DNA of 64,000 nt from Bryobacterales bacterium. GTDB taxonomy: Bacteria > Acidobacteriota > Terriglobia > Bryobacterales > Bryobacteraceae. Below are positions 1 to 7,727 of this stretch, one piece after another; the first letter of the stretch is position 1, and each line of letters begins with the position of its first letter. The DNA lies in assembly GCA_016713735.1 (NCBI GenBank), contig JADJOP010000042.1, forward strand, positions 62,001 through 126,000, given 5' to 3'. The translations under genes and the position numbers were made by a program. The notes under the pieces were generated by a model that was not told the DNA's origin, did not search any database, and saw only the letters and a list, made by a program, of their open reading frames with translations.

Positions 1-1
1 C

Positions 2-784
2 ATGACCTCGTCGCCCACCTCGGCGCCGGCGCTGGGGTTGCTTGGCGCGGCGGTGCTGGTGGTGTTCAATCTCTGGTATATGCGATTTGCCCTGCGCCGC
101 GCGGTGGCACGCGGGGAAAGCTACGCCGCCACACCGTCGGGCGGGGCCGCGGCGGAGGCCGAGGCGCCAGGCTCGCAGCCGGCGGGTCCGCATGTCGCTC
201 TCTGTCTGTTGCCGCCCTCAACCCTGATCGTACTGCTCAACCTCGTCAAGCTCGACATCCTGTTGGCCATGACGGCGGCCGCCGCCGTGTGCGTCGTCCT
301 CTTCTGGAGCCGCTTCGGCAACCTGCTCGACACGCTGAACCGCGGTGCGGTGAACACGGTCAACCCCATCATCAATACCTGCGCCGACGTCGGCTACGGT
401 ATGTCGATCGCCGCCACCGAGGGCTTCAAAACGGTCAGCGCGTGGCTGTTGGCCATGCCCGGCCACCCCATCATCTCGCTCTCCATCGCCACCAACATCA
501 TGGCCGGCATCTCCGGTTCGGCCTCCGGCGGACTGGGCATCATCCTCGAAACCATCGCCCCCAAGTACCTCGCCCTCGGCCTCAGCCCCGACCTTGTACA
601 CCGCGTCTGCGTCATGTCGGCCGGAGCATTCGATGCGCTGCCGCACAACGGCGTCGTCATCACGACGATGGCTGTGGCCGGACTGACCCACTCGAACTCG
701 TACAAACACGTCTGGTGGGGGCACGTCGTCGCCACTGTGATTGCGCTGGCCATTGTCATCCCGGTGGGCATCCTGCTCTACTAA
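2..784 (+). CDS. GntP-family permease, C-terminal part (5' truncated by window edge)
   Basis: The 260 visible residues are the C-terminal portion of a GntP/gluconate:H+ symporter-type inner-membrane permease, which would normally be about 430-460 residues. Hydrophobic segments lie around residues 8-25, 68-103, 150-170 and 240-260, with an Ala/Gly/Pro-rich loop at about 35-65. The small-residue stretch TNIMAGISGSASGG and the later SAGAFDALPHNG are typical of the C-terminal half of this family. The ATG at base 2 is probably internal, because homologues extend well upstream. The substrate cannot be read from the sequence; gluconate-like sugar acids or hydroxy-acids are the family norm. The gene stops 33 bases before an exported isomerase-like gene on the same strand, so the two may be linked in sugar-acid use. 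Confidence 0.75.
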   Translation: MTSSPTSAPALGLLGAAVLVVFNLWYMRFALRRAVARGESYAATPSGGAAAEAEAPGSQPAGPHVALCLLPPSTLIVLLNLVKLDILLAMTAAAAVCVVLFWSRFGNLLDTLNRGAVNTVNPIINTCADVGYGMSIAATEGFKTVSAWLLAMPGHPIISLSIATNIMAGISGSASGGLGIILETIAPKYLALGLSPDLVHRVCVMSAGAFDALPHNGVVITTMAVAGLTHSNSYKHVWWGHVVATVIALAIVIPVGILLY

Positions 785-817
785 CTCAGGTCCGCCGGGG
801 ATACACTAGGGATCGTC

Positions 818-1765
818 ATGATTACCCGCCGCACCGCCCTCGCCGGCCTGGCCGGAAGCGCCGCCGGGCTCACGGGCCTGGCCGCCGCTTCTCCGGCCAA
901 CGGAGCCAACCCGCTGCCCATCTGCGCCTTCTCCAAACACTTTCAGTGGACCGACGTGAAGGAGACCGCCGCGCTCTGCAAGGAGATCGGCTATGACGGC
1001 GTCGACCTCACCGTGCGCGCCGGCGGCCACGTGCTGCCCGAACGCGTTGCCGACGATCTGCCTCGCGCTGTCGAGACGATCCACAAGGCTGGCCTCTCGA
1101 CGCCCATGGTGACGGCTGGCATCGTCGATGCCACCTCGCCTCACGCCGAGGCAATCCTCAAGACGCTGGCCTCGCTCGACATCAAGCGCTATCGCTGGGG
1201 CGGCTTCCGCTGGGACGAGAAGAAAGCGCCCGAAGCGCAGCTGAAGGCCTACTACGAGAAGACCAAGGACCTCGATGCGCTCAACCGCGCCCACGGCATG
1301 TGCGCCATGTATCACACGCACTCAGGCCCGGGTCAGTTCGGCAATGCGTTTTGGGACATCTTCACTGTGACGCGCGAGTTCAAGCCGGAGTCGATCAGCA
1401 TCAACCTCGACATCGGCCACGCCACGGTGGAAGGCGGCTACGGGGCGTGGATGTCCACCTCGCGCATGATTCTGCCCTATACGCGCGGCATCGCCGTGAA
1501 GGATTTCTATTGGGAGAAGAACGCCAAGGGCGTGTGGGCCCCGCGCTGGTGTTCGCTCGGCAAGGGCATGGTGAACCTGACGCGCTTCTTCGGCTACGTG
1601 AAAGAGGCCGGGTTCACCGGCCCCATTCAGCTTCATATGGAATACCCGGAGGTGGGCGACGCCCATGCCGGCAAGGGCATGACCATCGAACGCTCCGAAT
1701 TCCTCCGATTGATGAAGAGCGATCTGGCGACACTGCGCGCGGCCATGAAAACGGCCGGGCTGTAG
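818..1765 (+). CDS. Exported sugar phosphate isomerase/epimerase-like TIM-barrel protein
   Basis: The 315-residue protein starts with a Tat-like signal (MITRRTALAGLAGSAAG, hydrophobic to about residue 28, Ala-rich cleavage zone). The rest resembles the xylose isomerase-like TIM barrel (AP endonuclease family 2). Metal-site-like elements are visible: YHTHSG near residue 165, NLDIGHATVEGG near 197 with the Asp-x-x-His of the family, VKDFYW near 227 and HMEYPE near 270. Family members isomerise or epimerise sugars with a divalent metal; the exact substrate is unknown. It would act in the periplasm. A TACACT hexamer at 802-807 ends 10 bases before the ATG, and the intervening AGGGAT could serve as a weak ribosome binding site. 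Confidence 0.8.
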   Translation: MITRRTALAGLAGSAAGLTGLAAASPANGANPLPICAFSKHFQWTDVKETAALCKEIGYDGVDLTVRAGGHVLPERVADDLPRAVETIHKAGLSTPMVTAGIVDATSPHAEAILKTLASLDIKRYRWGGFRWDEKKAPEAQLKAYYEKTKDLDALNRAHGMCAMYHTHSGPGQFGNAFWDIFTVTREFKPESISINLDIGHATVEGGYGAWMSTSRMILPYTRGIAVKDFYWEKNAKGVWAPRWCSLGKGMVNLTRFFGYVKEAGFTGPIQLHMEYPEVGDAHAGKGMTIERSEFLRLMKSDLATLRAAMKTAGL

Positions 1766-1774
1766 GGCGCGGCC

Positions 1775-2726
1775 TCAGGCGGCGACGTCGAACAGGGCGG
1801 GCGCGGCCGGGGTCTGCGCAGATGCGGCGGCGGCCACCTGCGGGCGGGCAGGCGTGGTGAGACGTTCGCCGCCCAGCAGCGACTGCATCTGGAGCGAATT
1901 GATCACGCTCTTGCCGCCGCCGTCGTTGGCAAACACCACGTAGACCTCCTCGGCGAAGCGGCGCAGATGTTCGATGCGCGGCTGCCAGGCTTCCATCTCG
2001 GCGAGTGAGAAGAAGTGGTTGTGACCCGTGCGCTGGCCGCTGCGCGTGGCTTCGCGGTCGTCAAACTCGCCAAAGCTCGTGCCCGCCGCCGGACCGTACA
2101 ACTTTACATAGCCGACGCGCGTGGTGAGCCATGATGCCGGCGCGGTGGCGCGCAGCGAGCGCGGCTGGTCCAGATTGCAGAAGCCCACTTTGTAATCCAC
2201 CAGCGTGCCGATAGCCTCCTCCACCGTCCAGGAGGCGTGCCGCAGTTCGGCCACCAGCGGGAACGCCGAAAAAGGCGCGGCGCAGCCGGATGAGGAAGTC
2301 GCGGTTCTCGCCTGTGAAGCGGAACGAGGAGGGGAACTGCATCAGAAGCGCGCCCAATTGGCCGCGATCCAGCAGCGGGCGCAGGCTCTGCGTAAACAGC
2401 GCCACCGAGGCGTCGTCCAATTGCCGCTCATGCGTGAACTGCCGGTGCAGACGCGCCGTGAATTTGAACTGATCGTTGTGCGACACCTTGGCCCCCCACA
2501 GCTTGACCAGTTCCGGGCGGTGGAACTGATACATCGTGCTGTCGATTTCCAGCGTGTCGAGCCGCTGCGCCAGGAACTCAAGAGGATGGAAGCCACGCGC
2601 CTGGGGGCGGGGAAACACGGCGCGGTCCCACCCGGAGTGCATCCAACCCGAGACCCCGCAATGCGGTCCGGACGCAGGCGTGGCGGAGGCGGAGGTGCCG
2701 CTCCGCAAAGAAAGGGAATGAGTCAT
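1775..2726 (-). pseudogene. DUF72 (YecE-like) protein, single-base frameshift
   Basis: This is a DUF72 TIM-barrel gene split by a frameshift. The N-terminal part reads CGVSGWMHSGWDRAVFP and EIDSTMYQFHRPELVKLW, the family hallmarks. Translation then leaves frame at a run of five A on the plus strand (2269-2273). Removing one base restores a continuous reading through LVAELRHASW, another conserved block, to the stop at 1775. I place the start at 2726 (MTHSLSLRSG) because AAGGAGAGG lies just upstream on the minus strand; a longer upstream reading lacks a ribosome site. The C-terminal part includes VGYVKLYGP and the VYVVFANDGGGKSVINSLQMQ block typical of DUF72. Either an assembly error in the homopolymer or a recent real inactivation fits. 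The function of DUF72 is not established. Confidence 0.8.
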
Positions 2727-2892
2727 GGCTGCCTCTCCTTGGCGACGAGTATTTCGCTGTCTGTTCGCCACCAGAATACGAGAGGGCGAAGAAAAGGTCA
2801 AGGAGAAAATGTGAATGCCATTATCGATTTTTTTACGGGCGTCTGTAACATTCTCAGTTACCCCCGCGCCCTATAGACATCCCCGTTACGAC

Positions 2893-2945
2893 AGCGGGCG
2901 CCATCACCCCTCATCACCCAACACAGGCGCCCGCTCCTCTCAATT
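2893..2945 (-). terminator. Perfect inverted repeat downstream of cysK, candidate terminator
   Basis: AGCGGGCGCC at 2893-2902 pairs perfectly with GGCGCCCGCT at 2936-2945, leaving a loop of about 33 bases. It lies 20 bases beyond the cysK stop. There is no uridine tract on the minus strand, so termination is uncertain. The rest of 2727-2964 shows no gene. Confidence 0.4.
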
Positions 2946-2964
2946 CTTTTCCTGCATTTCCTAC

Positions 2965-3921
2965 TTATTCGTTAAACATCCCTTCAAACAGGACGCTGCT
3001 CAGGTAGCGCTCGCCGGAGTCGGGCAGAATCACCACGATTGTCTTGCCGGCCATCTCTGGTTCGTGTGCAAGCCGCACCGCCGCCGCGGCCGCCGCGCCG
3101 CAGGAGATGCCGCACAGGATTCCTTCCTGCGCCGCCAGCCGGCGGGCCATCTCGATGGACTCATCATTGCTCACCTGCTCGACGCGGTCCACCAGCTTCA
3201 GGTCGAGCGTGTCGGGGATGAAGCCGGCGCCGATGCCCTGAATCTTGTGCGGCCCGGGCTTGATTGCCTCGCCTTTCAGCGTCTGCGTGATCACCGGGCT
3301 CGCCGTCGGTTCGACGCCTACCGAGAGGATCTTCTTCCCCTTGGCCTCTTTGAAAAACCGCGAAATGCCCGTGATCGTGCCGCCGGTGCCGATGCCGCTC
3401 ACCAGCACATCCATGCCTCCGTTGGTGTCGTCCCAGATCTCCGGCCCGGTGGTTTCGAAATGGATCTTCGGGTTGGCCGGGTTCTTGAACTGCTGCAGCA
3501 GCAGGAAGCGTTTCGGATCGGCGGCGGCGATCTCCTCAGCCTTCTGGATGGCCCCGCGCATGCCCGCCGCGCCTTCGGTCAGCAGCAGTTTCGCGCCAAA
3601 CGCCTTCAGCACCTTGCGCCGCTCAATGGACATCGTCTCCGGCATGGTGAGCGTGATCGGGTAGCCGCGGGCCGCGGCCACAAACGCCAGCGCAATGCCT
3701 GTGTTGCCGCTGGTGGGCTCCACCAGTTCCATGCCCGGCTTGAGCGCGCCGCTCTTTTCCGCCTCCCAGATCATCGACGCGCCTATGCGGCACTTCACCG
3801 AATAGGCCGGATTACGGCCTTCGATCTTGGCCAGGATGGTGACAGGGAGTCCCTGCGCCACCCGGTTCAATCGCACCAGCGGGGTGCGGCCAATGCTCAA
3901 TGAGTTGTCGTTGAAAATCAT
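2965..3921 (-). CDS. cysK: Cysteine synthase A (O-acetylserine sulfhydrylase)
   Basis: This 318-residue PLP enzyme condenses O-acetylserine with sulfide to give L-cysteine in the cytoplasm. The PLP lysine is expected at K43 (NPAYSVKCRIG). The phosphate and substrate loop SGNTG is at 71-75, the glycine-rich GIGTGGTITGISRF loop near 175, and the conserved GISCGAAAA block near 268. Length and motifs match CysK/CysM; the sequence is closest to CysK-type enzymes. It lies 37 bases after an Rrf2-type regulator on the same strand, an arrangement like that of CymR-type cysteine regulators and their targets. Confidence 0.95.
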   Translation of the reverse strand: MIFNDNSLSIGRTPLVRLNRVAQGLPVTILAKIEGRNPAYSVKCRIGASMIWEAEKSGALKPGMELVEPTSGNTGIALAFVAAARGYPITLTMPETMSIERRKVLKAFGAKLLLTEGAAGMRGAIQKAEEIAAADPKRFLLLQQFKNPANPKIHFETTGPEIWDDTNGGMDVLVSGIGTGGTITGISRFFKEAKGKKILSVGVEPTASPVITQTLKGEAIKPGPHKIQGIGAGFIPDTLDLKLVDRVEQVSNDESIEMARRLAAQEGILCGISCGAAAAAAVRLAHEPEMAGKTIVVILPDSGERYLSSVLFEGMFNE

Positions 3922-3958
3922 GAGTGCTCCTGATGAGGTGAGCCGCCGCGGGCGGCGC

Positions 3959-4393
3959 CTAGATTTCCCAATTTGGTATGTAGCGGCTTTGCCGCTCCTG
4001 CCATGTGCGTGCGACTTCGGCCAGCGTACAGTGGTCCAAAATGCCGCTCACGGCCGTCTCCACGCGCCCCCACATCTCGGAAAACGGCGTGTCCTGCCGG
4101 CGCTTGCCCTGGTTGCGACCCATGCGGCCGCTCTCCACAAATCGCAGGATATCGCCGACGCTGATCTCCTGCGGAGAACGCGCCAGCAGATAGCCGCCGT
4201 CGGCCCCGCGCCGCGACTCTACAAAATTGCCCTGTTTCAGCGCGGCCAGGATCAGTTCGAGAAATTTCTGCGGAATCTTCTGCCTCTGCGCGATGCCGGC
4301 AATCTTCACCGGCTCGCCCGGACGCTGCAACGCAAGGTCAAACAGGGCCAGTAGGGCGTATTCACCCTTTACAGAGATGTTGAGAGGTCCCAC
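3959..4393 (-). CDS. Rrf2-family transcriptional regulator (CymR-like, no Fe-S cysteine triad)
   Basis: The 144-residue protein has the Rrf2 winged-helix N-terminus (ISVKGEYALLALFDLAL, then IAQRQKIPQKFLELILAALK and the wing SRRGADGGYLL). The only cysteine is C122, so the three-cysteine iron-sulfur site of IscR/NsrR is missing. This points to a CymR-like metabolic sensor that could respond to O-acetylserine or the cysteine synthase complex. It is followed by cysK in the same direction (37-base gap), which supports that role by context. The start is GTG at 4393 without a clear Shine-Dalgarno sequence. The imperfect palindrome at 4411-4433 just upstream could be its own operator. Regulation of sulfur genes is inferred. 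Confidence 0.85.
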   Translation of the reverse strand: MGPLNISVKGEYALLALFDLALQRPGEPVKIAGIAQRQKIPQKFLELILAALKQGNFVESRRGADGGYLLARSPQEISVGDILRFVESGRMGRNQGKRRQDTPFSEMWGRVETAVSGILDHCTLAEVARTWQERQSRYIPNWEI

Positions 4394-4408
4394 GCTTGAA
4401 TCACCTAT

Positions 4409-4438
4409 TGCCTAGTAGAGATTATCTGATAGGGTCAA
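4409..4438 (-). promoter_or_regulatory. Promoter/operator region of the Rrf2-cysK operon
   Basis: On the minus strand, TTGACC (4438-4433) is followed 18 bases later by TAGGCA (4414-4409). Between and around them lies an imperfect palindrome (4411-4433, CCTA...TAGG arms, centre AGATAATCT). The spacing and position fit an autoregulated Rrf2 promoter; the -10 match is weak. Confidence 0.35.
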
Positions 4439-4488
4439 GGGTCGTCAAGCGCCACCCTATCCTCTCGCCTCCCTAGGCCCCACGTGGT

Positions 4489-5466
4489 CTACAACTTGTT
4501 GTGTTTGCGATACCATCGCTCGGCTGTGGCGACAATATGGGCTAGGTCGCTGGCCGCCGGTTGCCAGTGCAACTCAGCCATCGCTTTGGCCGGGTCAGCC
4601 ACCAGGGCAGGCGGGTCGCCGGCGCGGCGTGGAGCTTCCTTTACAGGCACTTTCACGCCGCAGACCTCCTCGACGGTGCGGATGATCTCGCGCACGCTCG
4701 AGCCGCGCCCGGTGCCGAGGTTGTACTCGCAGGTCGTGTTGGTGGCGCGAATACGGGCAAGGGCCAGCAGGTGGGCCTGTGCCAGGTCGTCGACGTGGAC
4801 GTAGTCACGCACGGCGGTGCCGTCCGGGGTCGGGTAGTCGGTTCCGTAGATGGAGATGTGGGGCCGCTGGCCGCGCGCGGCGGCCAGGACGAGCGGGATG
4901 AGGTGCGATTCAGGCGAATGATCTTCGCCGATGCGGGCTTGCGAGTCGGCCCCGGCGGCGTTGAAGTAACGCAGCTTGGCGGCGGCAAAGCCATGGCTCA
5001 CCGAAAACCAGTCGAGCATGCGCTCCACCATGAGCTTGCTTTCCCCGTAGGCGTTCACCGGAATCTTGGGGTGCGACTCGGGCATTGGCACCTGCTGCGG
5101 AACGCCGTAGACGGCCGCCGTCGAGGAGAAGACGATGTGCTTCACGCCGGCCTGCTGCATGGCGTCGAGCAGGTTGAGCGAGCAGCCGACGTTGTTGCGG
5201 AAATACTTGCCCGGATCCTGCATCGATTCGCCAACCTCGATATAGGCGGCAAAGTGAATGACGGCGTCAATCGAGTGGCGCTTGAAGATGCCGGCAATGG
5301 CCGCTGTGTCGGCGAGATCGCAGAATTCAAACTGTCCCCACTGCACAGCCCAGTCGTGGCCCTTCACCAGGTTGTCGGCGACGATGGGATGGTGGCCGGC
5401 CTCGGCGATGGCCTTCACCGTGTGGCTGCCGATGTAGCCCGCTCCGCCCGCAACGAGAATATTCAT
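4489..5466 (-). CDS. galE: UDP-glucose 4-epimerase
   Basis: This 325-residue extended short-chain dehydrogenase interconverts UDP-glucose and UDP-galactose, feeding cell-surface polysaccharide synthesis. The NAD-binding GGAGYIGSH motif is at residues 7-15. The catalytic serine/threonine is in FSSTAAVYG (about 113-121), and the YGESK pair Y140/K144 forms the rest of the triad. RYFNAAGAD, VRDYVHVDDLA and YNLGTGRGSSV are standard GalE blocks. It begins 5 bases after the purA stop, so the two genes share a transcript. Confidence 0.93.
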   Translation of the reverse strand: MNILVAGGAGYIGSHTVKAIAEAGHHPIVADNLVKGHDWAVQWGQFEFCDLADTAAIAGIFKRHSIDAVIHFAAYIEVGESMQDPGKYFRNNVGCSLNLLDAMQQAGVKHIVFSSTAAVYGVPQQVPMPESHPKIPVNAYGESKLMVERMLDWFSVSHGFAAAKLRYFNAAGADSQARIGEDHSPESHLIPLVLAAARGQRPHISIYGTDYPTPDGTAVRDYVHVDDLAQAHLLALARIRATNTTCEYNLGTGRGSSVREIIRTVEEVCGVKVPVKEAPRRAGDPPALVADPAKAMAELHWQPAASDLAHIVATAERWYRKHNKL

Positions 5467-5471
5467 CGCGG

Positions 5472-6767
5472 CTAACCCAGCAGCCTGGCCAGCTTCGAGC
5501 CCGGCACGACAAGAGTCTGGTTCCGCTCGGGTCCGGTGGAGACGCTGCCCACTTCCACTCCGGTGCGCTCTTCGAGGAAGCGCAGGTAGGCGCGGGCGCG
5601 CTCTGGCAGCGCGTCGAGGCTGTCGATGCCAAACGTCGGCGTGTGCCAGCCGGGCAACATCTCATACACCGGCTCGACCTTGGCCAACTCACCCTGTGAG
5701 GCGGGCATCTCGGTCACTGTCTTGCCGTTGATCTTATAGGCCACGCACACAGGAACCTCATCGAGCGCGTCGAGCACGTCGAGCTTGGTGACGATGAGCG
5801 AATCGAAACCGTTCACCATGGCCGTGTACTGCAGCAGCGGCACATCGAACCAGCCGCAGCGCCGCGGGCGTCCGGTGACCGAGCCATATTCATTCCCGGC
5901 TTTGCGAATGGCCTCGCCGCGGTCGCCATGATCTTCGCTCGGGAACGGCCCTGCGCCGACGCGCGTGATGTAGGCCTTGGAGACGCCGATGATGCCGCTG
6001 ATGCGCGTGGGCGGGATGCCCGTACCGGTGGCCGCGCCGCCCGAGGCCGCGCTCGAACTCGTTACATAAGGATAGGTGCCGTGGTCGACGTCGAGCATGG
6101 TGCCCTGCGCGCCCTCCAGCAAAATGCGCTTACCGCCGTTCATCGCGTTGTGGAGCAGCGCGGCGGTGTCGCACACCATTGGCGCGAGCTTTTCGGCATA
6201 GCTGAGGTATTCGTCGAGGACGTTGTCGTCCATCTTCTCGATGCCGAAGGCGGCGGCGATGGTGCGCTTGTCCTTTTGGAGCGGCGTGTAGAGTTCGGTG
6301 AACGTGGCGCGGTCGATCAGGTCGGCGATGCGGATGCCGCGGCGGCCGATCTTATCCTCATACGCCGGACCGATGCCGCGCGAGGTGGTCCCGATGGCCT
6401 TGTCCGGCGAGTCCTCGCTGATGCGCTCCACCATGCGGTGGAAGGGCAGGATGACGTGGGCGCGGTTGGAGATGCGCAACTGCGAGCGGACGTCGATGCC
6501 AAGCTTCTCAAGAGTGGTGATCTCTTCGATGAGCGCCTTGGGGTCGATGACCACGCCGTTGCCGATCACGGCCAGCTTGCCCGGCCGCAGGATGCCGCTG
6601 GGGATCAGCTTCAAGACATACTTCTGTTCGCCGATCCACACCGTGTGGCCGGCGTTGTGTCCGCCCTGGTAGCGGGCCACAATGTCGAAGCGGTCGGAAA
6701 AGAGGTCGACGATTTTGCCTTTGCCTTCATCGCCCCATTGCGCACCAAGAACAATCAGATTAGCCAT
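5472..6767 (-). CDS. purA: Adenylosuccinate synthetase
   Basis: The 431-residue enzyme joins IMP and aspartate using GTP, the first committed step from IMP to AMP. I chose the ATG at 6767 because the protein then starts MANLIVLGAQWGDEGKGK exactly as in the family; the longer upstream reading is spurious. Visible motifs are the GTP loop WGDEGKGK (11-18), GGHNAGHTVW, the switch-like LLEGAQGTMLD block and TTGRPRRCGW-type C-terminal blocks. Length is standard (about 430). A TACAAT hexamer at 6791-6796 on the minus strand could be its -10 element, giving a leader of about 17 bases with no evident Shine-Dalgarno. galE follows immediately. Confidence 0.96.
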   Translation of the reverse strand: MANLIVLGAQWGDEGKGKIVDLFSDRFDIVARYQGGHNAGHTVWIGEQKYVLKLIPSGILRPGKLAVIGNGVVIDPKALIEEITTLEKLGIDVRSQLRISNRAHVILPFHRMVERISEDSPDKAIGTTSRGIGPAYEDKIGRRGIRIADLIDRATFTELYTPLQKDKRTIAAAFGIEKMDDNVLDEYLSYAEKLAPMVCDTAALLHNAMNGGKRILLEGAQGTMLDVDHGTYPYVTSSSAASGGAATGTGIPPTRISGIIGVSKAYITRVGAGPFPSEDHGDRGEAIRKAGNEYGSVTGRPRRCGWFDVPLLQYTAMVNGFDSLIVTKLDVLDALDEVPVCVAYKINGKTVTEMPASQGELAKVEPVYEMLPGWHTPTFGIDSLDALPERARAYLRFLEERTGVEVGSVSTGPERNQTLVVPGSKLARLLG

Positions 6768-6860
6768 GTTGAGGGGAAACCAAACCCTTGATTGTAGCGC
6801 GGGGGTGGGCTGGGCGCGGGAAATCGGCTGTACGGCCCCCGCCCCGTGGTTTCGCCGCGC

Positions 6861-6866
6861 TACCAT
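6861..6866 (+). promoter_or_regulatory. -10-like hexamer TACCAT, leaderless start of the following gene
   Basis: TACCAT ends 6 bases before the ATG at 6873, with no Shine-Dalgarno between them. It fits the TANNNT pattern seen before several single genes in this window. Confidence 0.4.
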
Positions 6867-6872
6867 GCGGGC

Positions 6873-7697
6873 ATGATGCGTGATCTGCCGCGCGCCCTCT
6901 TCCTCCTGATCTTCCCGGCTTCTGTTTGGGGGCAAACCATCACCCCCGCGGCGCGCCCGGAACCGCGAATGCGCGTCTACGCCGACCCGGTGGCAATCGC
7001 GCGCAATTTGTTGAGCCCGTCGGAGGAGACCCGCCGCTTGGGCTTCCGGCAAATGGGCGTGACACTAAACTTTCCGAACAACGCTGTTCCTAACCTGGTA
7101 GATGTACGTCTGCTCGCCGCCAACCTTGACGACGATCAGGAACTGGAACGGGTGCTCCTCTACAGCTTCGAGCGCCGGCGGCTATCCGCGGCCCACGTGT
7201 TCGATTTCGACGGCAAAGCCTGGTGGTGCGTGGGGGAGTTTGACGATAACGGGGGAAGCGAACTGATCGAGCTGAAGAGCGCCACCCAGGCCTACCATGA
7301 CGATCTCGTCGTGCGCGTGAACGGCCATGGCACAGGCTTCATGAGCACGGAGTTGACGATCTACCGGTTGTGGCAGGGCCGTCTCTATCGCATCTTCCGT
7401 ACGATGGAGCGCGAGGCGTACGACACCACCGATCTTCACAAGTCAGGCGAGTGGCGAGATGACCGGCGGCGGTTGTTGTTCCCCTTGGGTGACGAGTTGG
7501 GCGGAAGCCTGCGAGTCGCGCATCACACGCGCACGACTGGATTCGATCCGGCCGCGCTACGGCGTACGCAATCGCTGGGTTGCGCCGTGTATCGATGGCA
7601 CGGTGACGCTCTCACCTTCCGACCCGACGAAGCCATCCGTGCTCATTGGTGCGACACCGCAACGCGCCAGCCGCTGCGCGTGCCTGGTCGGCGATAG
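6873..7697 (+). CDS. Exported hypothetical protein
   Basis: I do not recognise a named family. The 274-residue product begins with a Sec signal peptide (MMRDLPRALFLLIFPASVWGQ, cleavage after about residue 20) and is then soluble. The middle has Asp-rich stretches (LAANLDDDQELERVLLYSFE, FDFDGKAWWCVGEFDDNGGSELIEL) that resemble the calcium-binding or integrin-like loops of secreted proteins. The start could be 6873 or 6876. It lies 30 bases before the histidine kinase gene on the same strand and may be co-transcribed, which would make it a candidate periplasmic accessory of that two-component system. Confidence 0.75.
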   Translation: MMRDLPRALFLLIFPASVWGQTITPAARPEPRMRVYADPVAIARNLLSPSEETRRLGFRQMGVTLNFPNNAVPNLVDVRLLAANLDDDQELERVLLYSFERRRLSAAHVFDFDGKAWWCVGEFDDNGGSELIELKSATQAYHDDLVVRVNGHGTGFMSTELTIYRLWQGRLYRIFRTMEREAYDTTDLHKSGEWRDDRRRLLFPLGDELGGSLRVAHHTRTTGFDPAALRRTQSLGCAVYRWHGDALTFRPDEAIRAHWCDTATRQPLRVPGRR

Positions 7698-7727
7698 AGT
7701 AAAGGTGGAGTTCAACCCGGACACACC

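Noticed and set aside
2893..2945. Riboswitch or attenuator for the DUF72 gene
   Set aside because: The inverted repeat is downstream of cysK and more than 160 bases from the DUF72 start; a simple terminator-like hairpin is the more economical reading.
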